This document shows positions 1 through 7,965 of a DNA stretch of 64,000 nucleotides, piece after piece (the stretch's first letter is position 1; every line of letters begins with the position of its first letter). The notes under the pieces were generated by a model that saw nothing but the letters and a program-made list of their open reading frames with translations, had not been told where the DNA came from and ran no database searches. The translations under genes were made by a program, and so were the position numbers. The DNA is from Lachnospiraceae bacterium (GTDB lineage: Bacteria > Bacillota > Clostridia > Lachnospirales > Lachnospiraceae), in the NCBI GenBank assembly GCA_017470735.1, contig JAFUYB010000026.1, positions 1 through 64,000 of the forward strand, written 5' to 3'.

Positions 1-100
1 AAATCCGGGGCAGGTTGTAGTTCTTGGCGTAGAGTACTTCTGCGGTAATGTGCAGTTTTAACAGATTTTGTCGTATTTTCTTGAAAATTTTGTCAAACAT
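1..100 (-). CDS. Partial CDS, 5' end only, unknown product
   Basis: An open frame on the minus strand starts at an ATG (100..98) and runs uninterrupted to the window edge, giving 33 codons beginning MFDKIFKKIRQNLLKLH. An AAGGGCAAG stretch lies upstream and is only a weak ribosome binding site. The gene would be divergent from gap. The fragment is basic and amphipathic and I do not recognise the family. It is short enough to be a chance open frame, so the call rests on the plausible start and composition only. Confidence 0.35.
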   Translation of the reverse strand, partial: MFDKIFKKIRQNLLKLHITAEVLYAKNYNLPRI

Positions 101-113
101 TTGCAACTTGCCC

Positions 114-142
114 TTGAAAAGTATGTAAAGATTGTATAAAAT
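114..142 (+). promoter_or_regulatory. Promoter of gap
   Basis: TTGAAA (114-119) and TAAAAT (137-142) are separated by 17 bases, a good sigma-A type arrangement, with about 38 bases of leader before the gap start codon. Confidence 0.6.
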
Positions 143-187
143 AATGGAAGTTAATAACTCATCAATATATCAAAGGAGGAAATGAGA

Positions 188-1204
188 ATGGCTGTAAGAG
201 TTGCAATCAATGGTTTTGGTCGTATCGGTCGTCTGGCTTTCCGTCAGATGTTCGGTGCAGAGGGTTATGAAGTAGTAGCGATCAACGACCTGACAAGCCC
301 GAAGATGCTGGCACACCTGCTGAAGTATGATTCTTCCCAGGGCAAGTACGCAAAGGCTGATACCGTATCTGCCGGTGAGGATTCCATCACGGTTGACGGC
401 AAGGAGATCAAGATCTACGCATTCCCGGACGCAAACAACTGCCCTTGGGGTGACCTCAAGGTTGACGTAGTTCTGGAGTGCTCCGGATTCTATACTTCCA
501 AGGAGAAGGCTCAGGCTCATATCAATGCCGGCGCTCGCAAGGTTGTTATTTCCGCACCTGCAGGCAATGACCTTCCGACCATCGTTTACAATACGAATCA
601 CGAGACATTGAAGCCGGAAGACACCATCATCTCCGCAGCTTCCTGTACGACGAACTGCCTTGCTCCGATGGCAGACGCTCTGAACAAGTATGCTCCGGTA
701 CAGTCCGGTATCATGGTTACCATCCATGCTTACACAGGCGATCAGATGACGCTCGACGGACCGCAGCGCAAGGGCGACCTTCGCCGTTCACGCGCAGCAG
801 CAGTCAATATCGTTCCGAACAGCACGGGTGCTGCAAAGGCTATCGGTCTTGTTATCCCTGAGCTCAACGGCAAGCTCATCGGTTCCGCGCAGCGTGTTCC
901 GGTACCGACCGGCTCCACGACGATCCTGACCGCTGTTGTCAAGAAAGACGGCGTAACAGTAGACGGCATCAATGCTGCTATGAAGGCTGCATCCAATGAG
1001 TCCTTCGGATATTGCGAAGACGAGATCGTTTCCTCCGATATCGTAGGTGAGACACACGGATCGATCTTTGATTCCACGCAGACCATGGTCAGCGAAGTAG
1101 GCGACGGCCTCTATGAAGTACAGGTTGTTTCTTGGTATGACAACGAGAACAGCTACACATCCCAGATGGTTCGTACGATCAAGTACTTCAGCGAGTTGGG
1201 ATGA
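188..1204 (+). CDS. gap: Type I glyceraldehyde-3-phosphate dehydrogenase
   Basis: This glycolytic enzyme oxidises and phosphorylates glyceraldehyde-3-phosphate to 1,3-bisphosphoglycerate with NAD in the cytosol. The 338-residue protein opens with the Rossmann motif INGFGRIGR. The nucleophile Cys153 is in SAASCTTNC, and the base His180 is in TIHAYTGDQ. An Asp near residue 34 after the second beta strand favours NAD over NADP. Two in-frame ATGs exist at 182 and 188. The AGGAGG at 174-179 is only 2 bases from the first but 8 from the second, so 188 is chosen. It has its own promoter and a strong terminator, so it is separable from the pgk-tpiA unit downstream. Confidence 0.97.
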   Translation: MAVRVAINGFGRIGRLAFRQMFGAEGYEVVAINDLTSPKMLAHLLKYDSSQGKYAKADTVSAGEDSITVDGKEIKIYAFPDANNCPWGDLKVDVVLECSGFYTSKEKAQAHINAGARKVVISAPAGNDLPTIVYNTNHETLKPEDTIISAASCTTNCLAPMADALNKYAPVQSGIMVTIHAYTGDQMTLDGPQRKGDLRRSRAAAVNIVPNSTGAAKAIGLVIPELNGKLIGSAQRVPVPTGSTTILTAVVKKDGVTVDGINAAMKAASNESFGYCEDEIVSSDIVGETHGSIFDSTQTMVSEVGDGLYEVQVVSWYDNENSYTSQMVRTIKYFSELG

Positions 1205-1237
1205 GAAGACCCGTTCACAATGTAATATGACCTAACG

Positions 1238-1285
1238 AAAGGGTCCGGTCTATCATTGGACCGGACTCTTTCATTTTTATTTTTT
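1238..1285 (+). terminator. Rho-independent terminator after gap
   Basis: Arms 1238-1250 and 1259-1271 pair over 13 positions (core GGTCCGGTC with GACCGGACT, one G-U), with an 8-base loop, followed by a T-rich run at 1273-1285. Confidence 0.9.
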
Positions 1286-1342
1286 AGGAGGAGCCTAGTA
1301 CTGTCCCGCGAACACGGAGTGTGAGTGGTTGACAGCACTGGC

Positions 1343-1381
1343 ATCCGACGACAGAGTATGTCGGATATTACTTTCAGTAAT
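1343..1381 (+). other. Two small hairpins in the pgk leader
   Basis: The 110 bases between the gap terminator and pgk contain ATCCGAC/GTCGGAT (1343-1349 with 1360-1366) and ATTAC/GTAAT (1367-1371 with 1377-1381), just before the pgk ribosome binding site. A TTGACA occurs at 1329-1334, but no convincing -10 box sits at the right distance, so the pgk promoter is not resolved. Any regulatory role is inference. Confidence 0.3.
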
Positions 1382-1395
1382 AGAGGAGGAATAAA

Positions 1396-2607
1396 ATGGC
1401 ACTGAATAAAAAGACAGTAGATGATATCAATGTAAAGGGTCTGCGCGTGCTTTGCCGCTGTGATTTCAATGTACCGATCATCGCAGGCAAGATCACGGAT
1501 GAGAACCGTCTGGTAGCGGCACTCCCGACGATCAAGAAGCTTGTCAATGACGGCGGCAAGGTGATCCTCTGCTCGCATCTTGGAAAAGTAAAGACTGAAG
1601 AGGATAAAAAGACCAAGACGCTTGCTCCGGTTGCGGAGCGTTTGAGCGAGCTTTTGGGACAGGAAGTGAAGTTTGTTCCGAATCCGGAAGTGGTCGGCGA
1701 CAATGTGCGCGAAGCTGTTGACGCAATGAAAGACGGCGATATCATCCTTTTGGAAAATACCCGTTTCCGTCCGGAAGAGACCAAGAACGGCGAAGCATTC
1801 TCCAAGGATCTTGCTTCGATCTGTGATGTATTTGTCAATGACGCATTCGGTACGGCACACCGCGCGCACTGCTCGAATGTCGGCGTAGCAGCGCTTGTGG
1901 ACACGGCGGTAGTCGGTTATCTGATGCAGAAAGAGATCGACTTCCTCGGCAACGCGGTGGAGAATCCGGTACGTCCGTTTGTGGCAATCCTCGGCGGCGC
2001 TAAGGTAGCTGACAAGCTCAACGTAATTGACAATCTGATTCAGAAGTGCGACACGCTGATCATCGGCGGCGGCATGGCTTATACCTTCATCAAGGCTCAG
2101 GGCAATGAGATCGGTACTTCACTCGTAGACGAGACCAAGATCGACTACTGCAAGGAGATGATTGAAAAGGCTGAAAAAGCCGGCAAGAAGCTGCTGCTTC
2201 CGGTAGACACCGTAACGACTGATCACTTCCCGGATCCGATCGACGGCGAAATTGCTACGGAGATTGTGGATTCTGACAAGATCCCTGCTGACAGGATGGG
2301 TATGGATATCGGACCGAAGACGATCGAGCTTTACAGCGATGCGGTGAAGAATGCCAAGACCGTCGTTTGGAACGGACCGATGGGCGTATTTGAAAATCCG
2401 ATTCTTGCAAAGGGCACAAAGGCTGTGGCACAGGCTCTGGCAGATACTGACGCGACGACGATCATCGGCGGCGGTGACTCCGCGGCGGCAGTCAACCAGA
2501 TGGGCTTCGGCGACAAGATGAGCCACATTTCGACGGGCGGCGGTGCTTCCCTTGAATTCCTTGAGGGCAAGGAACTGCCGGGTGTTGTGGCTGCGAATGA
2601 TAAGTGA
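1396..2607 (+). CDS. pgk: Phosphoglycerate kinase
   Basis: It transfers the acyl phosphate of 1,3-bisphosphoglycerate to ADP, making ATP in the cytosol. The length of 403 residues is typical. The N-terminal substrate motif RCDFNVP is at about residues 22-28. The basic substrate-binding stretch [10 protein letters not shown], the FVNDAFG motif and the C-terminal nucleotide-domain glycines ([17 protein letters not shown]) are all visible. The start at 1396 follows GAGGAGGA. It is followed by a short unknown gene and tpiA, probably on one transcript. Confidence 0.97.
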   Translation: MALNKKTVDDINVKGLRVLCRCDFNVPIIAGKITDENRLVAALPTIKKLVNDGGKVILCSHLGKVKTEEDKKTKTLAPVAERLSELLGQEVKFVPNPEVVGDNVREAVDAMKDGDIILLENTRFRPEETKNGEAFSKDLASICDVFVNDAFGTAHRAHCSNVGVAALVDTAVVGYLMQKEIDFLGNAVENPVRPFVAILGGAKVADKLNVIDNLIQKCDTLIIGGGMAYTFIKAQGNEIGTSLVDETKIDYCKEMIEKAEKAGKKLLLPVDTVTTDHFPDPIDGEIATEIVDSDKIPADRMGMDIGPKTIELYSDAVKNAKTVVWNGPMGVFENPILAKGTKAVAQALADTDATTIIGGGDSAAAVNQMGFGDKMSHISTGGGASLEFLEGKELPGVVAANDK

Positions 2608-2617
2608 GAGCGATGTT

Positions 2618-2782
2618 ATGGAGGTTGCAAAGACAGACAAACAATATGTGGGTATCATGATTGAATTTATGGAGGATTTGCGACGCCTGAAAGAGAAAGC
2701 ACAGAAAGAAGAGGCTTCCGAAACACAGGAGCTGATTGAGGAATTGATGGATAAAACGGATCGCAAGATGATGAGCGATTAG
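2618..2782 (+). CDS. Small helical protein of unknown function between pgk and tpiA
   Basis: This is a short open frame of 54 residues from the ATG at 2618. An alternative ATG at 2597 overlaps the end of pgk and would add seven residues. The protein is highly charged and predicted helical by eye, with Glu/Lys-rich stretches such as [11 protein letters not shown] and a C-terminal helix ending MSD. It has no signal peptide or membrane segment. It fills the pgk-tpiA gap almost exactly: 10 bases after the pgk stop and 10 bases before the tpiA start. That spacing argues that it is translated, probably by coupling, because its own ribosome binding site is weak. I do not recognise the family. Confidence 0.6.
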   Translation: MEVAKTDKQYVGIMIEFMEDLRRLKEKAQKEEASETQELIEELMDKTDRKMMSD

Positions 2783-2792
2783 GAGGAAAAAC

Positions 2793-3542
2793 ATGGCAAG
2801 AAGACAGATTATTGCGGGCAACTGGAAGATGAACAAGACTCCGTCCGAGGCAGTTGCGCTGGCAAAGGAATTGATCCCTTTGGTAAAGAATGACGATGTG
2901 GATGTCGTATTCTGCGTACCGGCAATCGACATCGTGCCGGTCGTAGAAGCCGTGAAGGATACCAATATCGGCGTCGGCGCGGAGAATCTTTACATCGAGG
3001 ACAGCGGCGCATATACCGGTGAGATTTCAGCAGACATGATCAAGGATGCGGGAGCGAAGTATGTCATCATCGGACATTCGGAGCGTCGTGAGTACTTCAA
3101 CGAGTCTGACGAGTTCTTAAATAAAAAGGTCAAGAAGGCATTGGAGAAGGATCTGATTCCGATCCTCTGCTGCGGCGAGACCTTAGAGCAGCGTGAGATG
3201 GGCGTGACGATTGATTTCGTCCGTTTCCAGATCAAGTCGGATCTGGTCGGCATCTCCGCAGACGACGCCAAGAAAGTCGTTATCGCTTATGAGCCGATCT
3301 GGGCTATCGGCACAGGCAAGACCGCGACAAGCGACCAGGCTGAGGAAGTCTGCGCGGCAATCCGCGAGTGCCTGGCTGAGATCTATGACCAGGCTACGGC
3401 AGATGCGATCCGCATCCAGTACGGCGGTTCGATGAACGCAGGCAACGCCAAGGAGCTTTTGGCAAAGCCGAACATCGACGGCGGCCTCGTCGGAGGCGCA
3501 AGCCTCAAGGCTGATTTCGGAAAGGTCGTGAATCCGGAATAA
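2793..3542 (+). CDS. tpiA: Triosephosphate isomerase
   Basis: It interconverts dihydroxyacetone phosphate and glyceraldehyde-3-phosphate. The 249-residue TIM barrel shows the N-terminal substrate motif GNWKMN with catalytic Lys12, the electrophilic His in IIGHSERR, and the catalytic Glu in [11 protein letters not shown], whose loop closes over the substrate. The phosphate-binding GGS and GGLVGGAS near the C terminus are present. The start is supported by GGAGGAAAA immediately upstream. It is last in the pgk, small gene, tpiA unit and is followed by a strong terminator. No phosphoglycerate mutase or enolase follows, unlike many Firmicute glycolytic operons. Confidence 0.97.
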   Translation: MARRQIIAGNWKMNKTPSEAVALAKELIPLVKNDDVDVVFCVPAIDIVPVVEAVKDTNIGVGAENLYIEDSGAYTGEISADMIKDAGAKYVIIGHSERREYFNESDEFLNKKVKKALEKDLIPILCCGETLEQREMGVTIDFVRFQIKSDLVGISADDAKKVVIAYEPIWAIGTGKTATSDQAEEVCAAIRECLAEIYDQATADAIRIQYGGSMNAGNAKELLAKPNIDGGLVGGASLKADFGKVVNPE

Positions 3543-3576
3543 TAATTCGGACTGTTAGTTGAATAGACAAAAACAG

Positions 3577-3621
3577 ATCACCATATACGGAGCGTAAAGC
3601 TTCTGTATATGGTGATTTTTT
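3577..3621 (+). terminator. Terminator after tpiA
   Basis: A perfect 12-bp stem, ATCACCATATAC (3577-3588) with GTATATGGTGAT (3605-3616), is followed by T5. Confidence 0.9.
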
Positions 3622-3674
3622 GCAAACTATCCAATCATGCGGAATGAGGAGATCGCCGTTTTTTTCTATATGTA

Positions 3675-3703
3675 TTCCTCGATTGTAGAGAAAGTGATAT
3701 AAT
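3675..3703 (+). promoter_or_regulatory. Extended -10 promoter of the FNT gene
   Basis: TGATATAAT (3695-3703) is a perfect extended -10 box. The -35 region (TTCCTC at 3675-3680) is poor, as is common for extended -10 promoters. The gene starts 65 bases downstream. Confidence 0.55.
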
Positions 3704-3767
3704 TGACGCTGATATTGGAAAATTGATCAAAAGAAATAATAAAGAATCCGCAAGAGGAGATGATTTT

Positions 3768-4529
3768 ATGTTTGGTGAGGATTTTGAGACAGCGGCAAAT
3801 GCAGCGGTGGCAAAGCGGTCTTTCCTTGAGAAAAATCCATTCGGGTATTTCCTGCTTTCCATGTTGGCAGGCATGTATATCGGCTTCGGCGTGCTTCTGG
3901 CATTTACAGTCGGCGGGCTGTTGTCAGGTGCGCCTGCGGCAAAGCTGGCGATGGGGGCGTGCTTTGGTGTGGCACTGTCTCTGGTGGTAATGGCAGGTGC
4001 AGAGCTTTTTACAGGCAACAACCTGGTCATGGCTGCAGGATTATTAAAAAAGAAGACGACAGTTAAGGATGCGGTATATCTGTGGATCATTTGCTGGCTT
4101 GGCAATGCGGCAGGCGGCGTGCTTCTGGCAGCGCTTTATCATCTGACAGAGCTTGGAGGAGGCGCAGTCGGGGAATTCATGGCATCAGGCGCTTTCGCGA
4201 AAATGACAGCATCCCCGGTCGCGCTTGTGACGAGGGGGCTTCTTTGCAACATGCTCGTCTGCATTGCGGTATGGTGCGGCTTCCGCTGCAAGACGGAAAG
4301 CGGCAAGCTGGTCATGATCTTTTGGTGTCTGCTTGCTTTTTTTGCGACGGGATTTGAACACAGCGTGGCAAATATGACACTGCTTACCATATCGCTTTTG
4401 GATCCCGCGGGACAGGCGGTGAGCGTTGCGGGATGGTTTTACAATCTCGGCCTCGTAACGCTCGGCAATATGCTCGGAGGAATCTTCTTTGTGGCAGTGC
4501 CGTACTTTTGTGCCACCAAATGTAAATGA
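3768..4529 (+). CDS. Formate/nitrite transporter (FNT) family channel
   Basis: This is an integral membrane pentameric channel family moving small monovalent anions such as formate, nitrite or hydrosulfide. The 253-residue protein has about six glycine-rich membrane segments. The family signature ELFTGNN follows the second segment, and GFEHSVANM precedes the fifth. The open frame extends upstream to 3723, but the AGGAG at 3755-3759 is 8 bases before the ATG at 3768, which is therefore chosen. It is transcribed alone. Which anion it carries cannot be told from sequence. In a fermenting anaerobe with pyruvate formate-lyase, formate would be the default guess. Confidence 0.92.
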   Translation: MFGEDFETAANAAVAKRSFLEKNPFGYFLLSMLAGMYIGFGVLLAFTVGGLLSGAPAAKLAMGACFGVALSLVVMAGAELFTGNNLVMAAGLLKKKTTVKDAVYLWIICWLGNAAGGVLLAALYHLTELGGGAVGEFMASGAFAKMTASPVALVTRGLLCNMLVCIAVWCGFRCKTESGKLVMIFWCLLAFFATGFEHSVANMTLLTISLLDPAGQAVSVAGWFYNLGLVTLGNMLGGIFFVAVPYFCATKCK

Positions 4530-4607
4530 TTGATCGTCAGGGAGTTTTAAGGCAGGAGTTTGTTTTCGGAAAATGCCTGTCTGCCAAAGACAGATTCTAT
4601 TCAGTGC

Positions 4608-4637
4608 TTGCGCTCAAATATGCTGATATGGTACAAT
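4608..4637 (+). promoter_or_regulatory. Promoter of the rubredoxin gene
   Basis: TTGCGC (4608-4613) and TACAAT (4632-4637) are spaced by 18 bases, with a TGG extended -10 element. Confidence 0.5.
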
Positions 4638-4677
4638 ATCCTTTGTTACAGTAAAAAAGCATATAAAGGAGGAGATT

Positions 4678-4836
4678 ATGGACAAGTATGAATGCCCTTG
4701 TGGTTATGTGTATGATCCGGCAGTAGGGGATCCGGACAACGGAATTGCGCCTGGTACGGCATTTGAAGATATCCCGGATGATTGGGTATGCCCGACCTGC
4801 AGCCTGGGCAAGGATGTGTTTACCAAGGTCGAGTGA
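4678..4836 (+). CDS. Rubredoxin with CxC N-terminal knuckle
   Basis: This is a small cytosolic electron carrier of 52 residues holding one iron in four cysteines. AAAGGAGGAG precedes the start. The canonical middle segment [16 protein letters not shown] and the second knuckle CPTC (Cys38, Cys41) are present. The first knuckle reads ECPCGY, so the two cysteines (Cys6, Cys8) are separated by one residue rather than the usual two, and the Gly that normally follows the second knuckle is Ser. It has its own promoter and terminator. With the rubrerythrin at 46.5 kb it would serve peroxide or oxygen detoxification, the usual partnership in anaerobes; that pairing is inference. Confidence 0.92.
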   Translation: MDKYECPCGYVYDPAVGDPDNGIAPGTAFEDIPDDWVCPTCSLGKDVFTKVE

Positions 4837-4855
4837 TTCAAACAGACAGAGCTTG

Positions 4856-4891
4856 AAAGAGGAAGGCAGAGGTCTTCCTCTTTATTATTTT
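4856..4891 (+). terminator. Terminator after rubredoxin
   Basis: A perfect 10-bp stem, AAAGAGGAAG (4856-4865) with CTTCCTCTTT (4874-4883), has an 8-base loop and a T-rich tail. Confidence 0.85.
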
Positions 4892-4938
4892 GGGAAAATC
4901 AGTTATACTGTCTAGCTGTACTGTAAAGGAATCAGCCG

Positions 4939-5325
4939 GTGTCCGAACGGCGGTCCGGCAATGGATTTTTTGGATTGGGACGAACGATGGATATATCATA
5001 TTTTAAACTGGAAATATTTATTCCCGAATCGCATTTTGGAAAATTGCAGGAAGCACTGCGGGATGCGGATGCGGGGCACATCGCAAATTACGATTCCTGC
5101 TTATCCTACAGCAGGGTAATGAGTACCTGGAGGCCGCTTGCCGGGACGAACCCTTATAGCGGGGAGATCGGAACAGTCAGCGAGGAGCCGGAGTACAAGG
5201 TGGAGGTGACCGTAAAAGCCGAAAAGCTGAAACAGACGATCGCGGCGGTGCGTGCGGTGCATCCGTATGAGGAGCCGGTGATCAATGCGCTGCCGCTGTA
5301 TGCGGTCGGGATCAGTGAAGAATAG
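4939..5325 (+). CDS. Stand-alone NIF3 middle-domain (YqfO-like) protein
   Basis: The protein matches the PII/CutA-like domain that is inserted in NIF3/YqfO proteins and also occurs alone. The hallmark is HPYEEPVINALPLY near the C terminus, plus an initial beta strand KLEIFIPE and a SYSRVMSTWRPLAGTNPY stretch. Its function is unknown. A GTG at 4939 has AAAGGA 8 bases upstream and gives 128 residues. An ATG at 4987 gives 112 residues starting at the conserved part (MDISYFKLEIF) but has no good ribosome binding site. A TATACT at 4904-4909 could be its -10 box. It sits 21 bases before the protease gene, so co-transcription is likely. Confidence 0.8.
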   Translation: MSERRSGNGFFGLGRTMDISYFKLEIFIPESHFGKLQEALRDADAGHIANYDSCLSYSRVMSTWRPLAGTNPYSGEIGTVSEEPEYKVEVTVKAEKLKQTIAAVRAVHPYEEPVINALPLYAVGISEE

Positions 5326-5346
5326 TTTAGCAAGGAGCGAAAAGCA

Positions 5347-7557
5347 ATGGCAGAGAGACCACGCAGCAGACAGAAAAATGTGACCGGAGGCGGACAAGGG
5401 GTACACCGCAGGGGAAGCGGACTGGGCGGAGGTCCGGTCGGACGGGGAGCCGGCAGGAGCGGTTCGGGCGGCAGTTTTGGCGGCGCGGGCGGCATGGGCG
5501 GCGCGCAGTCGGGCGCAAGCGGCAGACGAGGCGGTCCGTCGCGGGGCGCGATGATCGGCGGAGGGATCAGCCTGCCGGTACTTTTGATCATGGCGCTGAT
5601 GTATTTCCTCGGAGGCGGCGTGGATCCGGAGTCGATGCTGTACCAGACGGATTCCTCGGACTGGACGACGACCGCGGAAGCAAAGCTCGATACTTCCGTG
5701 GCGGACGGTTCGCGGGAAAAGTATACAAAGATCGCGGGCAACGGCAGCGATGTCGTGACGCTGATGGTCTATATGTGCGGTACCGATCTTGAGTCAAGGA
5801 GCGGTATGGCTACCAACGACTTAAAGGAGATGGCATCCGCGGGGATTGCGGACAATGTCAATCTGCTTGTCTACACGGGCGGCTGTACGCAGTGGCGCAA
5901 CAGCACGGTGTCAAGCAGCACTAACCAGATTTACAAGGTGGAAAACGGCACTTTGCGGACATTAAAATCTGACGACGGCGCCAAGCCGATGGTCAGTCCC
6001 GAAACGCTTTCTTCCTTTATCAAATGGAGCGCGGCAAAATATCCCGCGGACCGCTATGAGCTGATCCTGTGGGATCACGGCGGCGGTTCGGTCAGCGGCT
6101 ACGGATACGATGAGAAATACAAAAACGCTGGCTCGATGACATTGTCGGGGATCAACCAGGCACTCAAAGACGGCAATGTGAAATTCGATTTTGTCGGATT
6201 CGACGCCTGCCTGATGGCTACGGCAGAGACGGCGCTGATGCTCGACGATTACAGCGACTATATGATCGCGTCCGAAGAGACGGAGCCGGGGATCGGCTGG
6301 TATTATACCAACTGGCTGTCCAGGCTTTCCGGCAATACATCGATGTCCACGCTGGAAATCGGAAAAAATATCATTGATGACTTTACGGCGACCTGCGCAA
6401 AGCAGTGCAGCGGGCAGAAGACTACGCTGTCGGTCATTGATCTGGCGGAGTTTTCGAATACGGTGCCGGACAAGCTCAACGCGTTTGCAAAGGGCGTCAG
6501 CACGAAGCTGTCTTCCAGTGAATACAGGGAGGTATCGGATGCCCGTTACCACGCGAGGGAATTTGCGGCAAGCTCGCAGATCGACCAGGTGGATCTTGTG
6601 AATCTGGCGGACAACCTCGGCACATCCGAGGGGACGGCGTTGTCGCAGGCACTGCAGGGGGCAGTCAAGTACAACCGTACCTCTTCCAATATGACGAATG
6701 CCTACGGCGTGTCGATCTATTTCCCATACCGGCGGACCTCCTATGTCGAAAAGGCTGCGGACAATTATGAAGAGATCGGCATGGACGGGGATTACGCCGA
6801 CTGTATCCGCGCGTTTGCCCGGGCGGAGCAGGCAGGACAGCCGTCCTCGGGAGATCTGACTTCGCTGTACAACCTGCTGCTGGGAGGCGCGAACCGCGCC
6901 GTCAGCGGATTGCCGGAGGATGCACTCGACGCATCCAGGCTGGTATGGCAGGAGGATGAAGACGGTACGGCAAAATTATCCCTGTCAGAAGAGGAATGGG
7001 AGTCGGTGCATTCGCTTGATCTGAACATGTTTTATGATGACGGCAGCGGCTATGTCGATCTGGGCTGGGACAATGTTTTTGACTTTGACGACGATGGAAA
7101 CCTGATCGCCGATACCGACCGGACATGGGTGGCGATCAATGGGCAGCCCGTGGCGTATTACCATTTGGATACGACCGAAGACGGTGACGACTATACGATC
7201 ACGGGGCGGGTACCCGCGAAGCTCAACGGCGACGCGGTCAATCTGCTTTTGGTGTTTGACAGTGACAATCCGGACGGTTATATCGCGGGCGCAATGTACG
7301 ACTATGAGGATACGGGCGTGGAAACAGTCGCGAAAAACCTGACGGAGCTGTCGGTCGGTGACAAGCTCGATTTTACCTGCGATTTCTATTCGTATGACGG
7401 GGAGTTCGAAGACAGCTATTATCTTGGGGATCCGATGCGAGTGACGGACGATATGGCAGTTTCCAATGTGGATGTCGGCGACGGTGCGGTCAAACTGGCC
7501 TATCGTTTTACTGATATTTACAATCAGGAGTACTGGACGACCGTGCTGGACCGTTGA
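5347..7557 (+). CDS. Membrane-anchored clostripain-like (peptidase family C11) protease
   Basis: This 736-residue protein has a Gly/Arg/Ser-rich N-terminal segment (residues about 1-70, many RG and GG pairs). One membrane segment follows (about 75-90, SLPVLLIMALMYFLGG), then a large domain expected outside the cell. The C11 catalytic dyad is visible as His in WDHGGG and Cys in FDACLMA (about residue 288). VYMCGTDLES marks the start of the fold. The last 250 residues are acidic and rich in beta-type sequence, with no family recognised. Family members are Arg/Lys-specific, self-processing cysteine endopeptidases. Substrate and processing here are unknown. Confidence 0.88.
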   Translation: MAERPRSRQKNVTGGGQGVHRRGSGLGGGPVGRGAGRSGSGGSFGGAGGMGGAQSGASGRRGGPSRGAMIGGGISLPVLLIMALMYFLGGGVDPESMLYQTDSSDWTTTAEAKLDTSVADGSREKYTKIAGNGSDVVTLMVYMCGTDLESRSGMATNDLKEMASAGIADNVNLLVYTGGCTQWRNSTVSSSTNQIYKVENGTLRTLKSDDGAKPMVSPETLSSFIKWSAAKYPADRYELILWDHGGGSVSGYGYDEKYKNAGSMTLSGINQALKDGNVKFDFVGFDACLMATAETALMLDDYSDYMIASEETEPGIGWYYTNWLSRLSGNTSMSTLEIGKNIIDDFTATCAKQCSGQKTTLSVIDLAEFSNTVPDKLNAFAKGVSTKLSSSEYREVSDARYHAREFAASSQIDQVDLVNLADNLGTSEGTALSQALQGAVKYNRTSSNMTNAYGVSIYFPYRRTSYVEKAADNYEEIGMDGDYADCIRAFARAEQAGQPSSGDLTSLYNLLLGGANRAVSGLPEDALDASRLVWQEDEDGTAKLSLSEEEWESVHSLDLNMFYDDGSGYVDLGWDNVFDFDDDGNLIADTDRTWVAINGQPVAYYHLDTTEDGDDYTITGRVPAKLNGDAVNLLLVFDSDNPDGYIAGAMYDYEDTGVETVAKNLTELSVGDKLDFTCDFYSYDGEFEDSYYLGDPMRVTDDMAVSNVDVGDGAVKLAYRFTDIYNQEYWTTVLDR

Positions 7558-7650
7558 AAATGAGAAAAAAAGGATGTTTTTCGGAAAATGCCGGAAAAAT
7601 AATGGGATATAGGCATTGCAGACAGCCGAAAAACCTTGAAAATTCAATAA

Positions 7651-7664
7651 TGCAATCGTTTTCA
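7651..7664. promoter_or_regulatory. cre-like / LacI-family operator candidate 1
   Basis: TGCAATCGTTTTCA fits the catabolite-responsive element pattern TGWAANCGNTNWCA at all but one position. An identical copy lies at 7776-7789. This copy lies after the protease gene and before its terminator. Confidence 0.4.
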
Positions 7665-7681
7665 TGATTTAAATTCATAGA

Positions 7682-7715
7682 AACTCCGGAGATGGATAAT
7701 CCGGAGTTTTTATTG
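7682..7715 (+). terminator. Terminator after the protease gene
   Basis: The stem AACTCCGGA (7682-7690) with TCCGGAGTT (7700-7708) is followed by a T-rich tail, 125 bases after the protease stop. Confidence 0.8.
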
Positions 7716-7775
7716 TTTATGAGGGGCGGAAATTAGCGGAAAATTATGGTATGCAATAGAGGCCGGCAATATCCG

Positions 7776-7789
7776 TGCAATCGTTTTCA
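7776..7789. promoter_or_regulatory. cre-like / LacI-family operator candidate 2
   Basis: This is an exact 14-base repeat of 7651-7664 (TGCAATCGTTTTCA). It lies 10 bases upstream of the -35 box of the sulfate transporter promoter, where an upstream-bound regulator could act on that operon. Confidence 0.45.
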
Positions 7790-7799
7790 TGTTTTTTGT

Positions 7800-7828
7800 T
7801 TGTATCCATGCAGACAAATGGATACTAT
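7800..7828 (+). promoter_or_regulatory. Sulfate operon promoter overlapped by a perfect dyad
   Basis: TTGTAT (7800-7805) and TACTAT (7823-7828) are 17 bases apart. A perfect inverted repeat, GTATCCAT (7802-7809) and ATGGATAC (7818-7825), covers both boxes and looks like a repressor operator. The remaining leader (about 7835-7965) holds no riboswitch fold I recognise. Confidence 0.5.
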
Positions 7829-7965
7829 ATCTTGTGAATTGAGCGGGCAGCCCGGTGTGATGGCGAAATCAGACGGTCATGGAACATAAAAGGGACGCTT
7901 GCGGCAATGCAATAGGGACAAATGCAATGCAAACATTGGAAAGCGACGAAAGGAGCAATCACAAA

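Noticed and set aside
1329..1357. Promoter for pgk based on TTGACA at 1329
   Set aside because: No acceptable -10 box lies 16-18 bases downstream; the nearest candidates need a spacing of 22 or more.
1153..1869. A 238-codon open frame on the minus strand across the end of gap and the start of pgk
   Set aside because: It is antisense to two certain glycolytic genes, has no ribosome binding site and has the Arg/Ser/His-rich composition typical of a shadow frame. The same holds for long minus-strand frames opposite pgk, addB, addA and the ABC genes.
7829..7965. Riboswitch in the sulfate operon leader
   Set aside because: No recognisable SAM, FMN or other conserved core could be identified in this leader; only short stems are visible.
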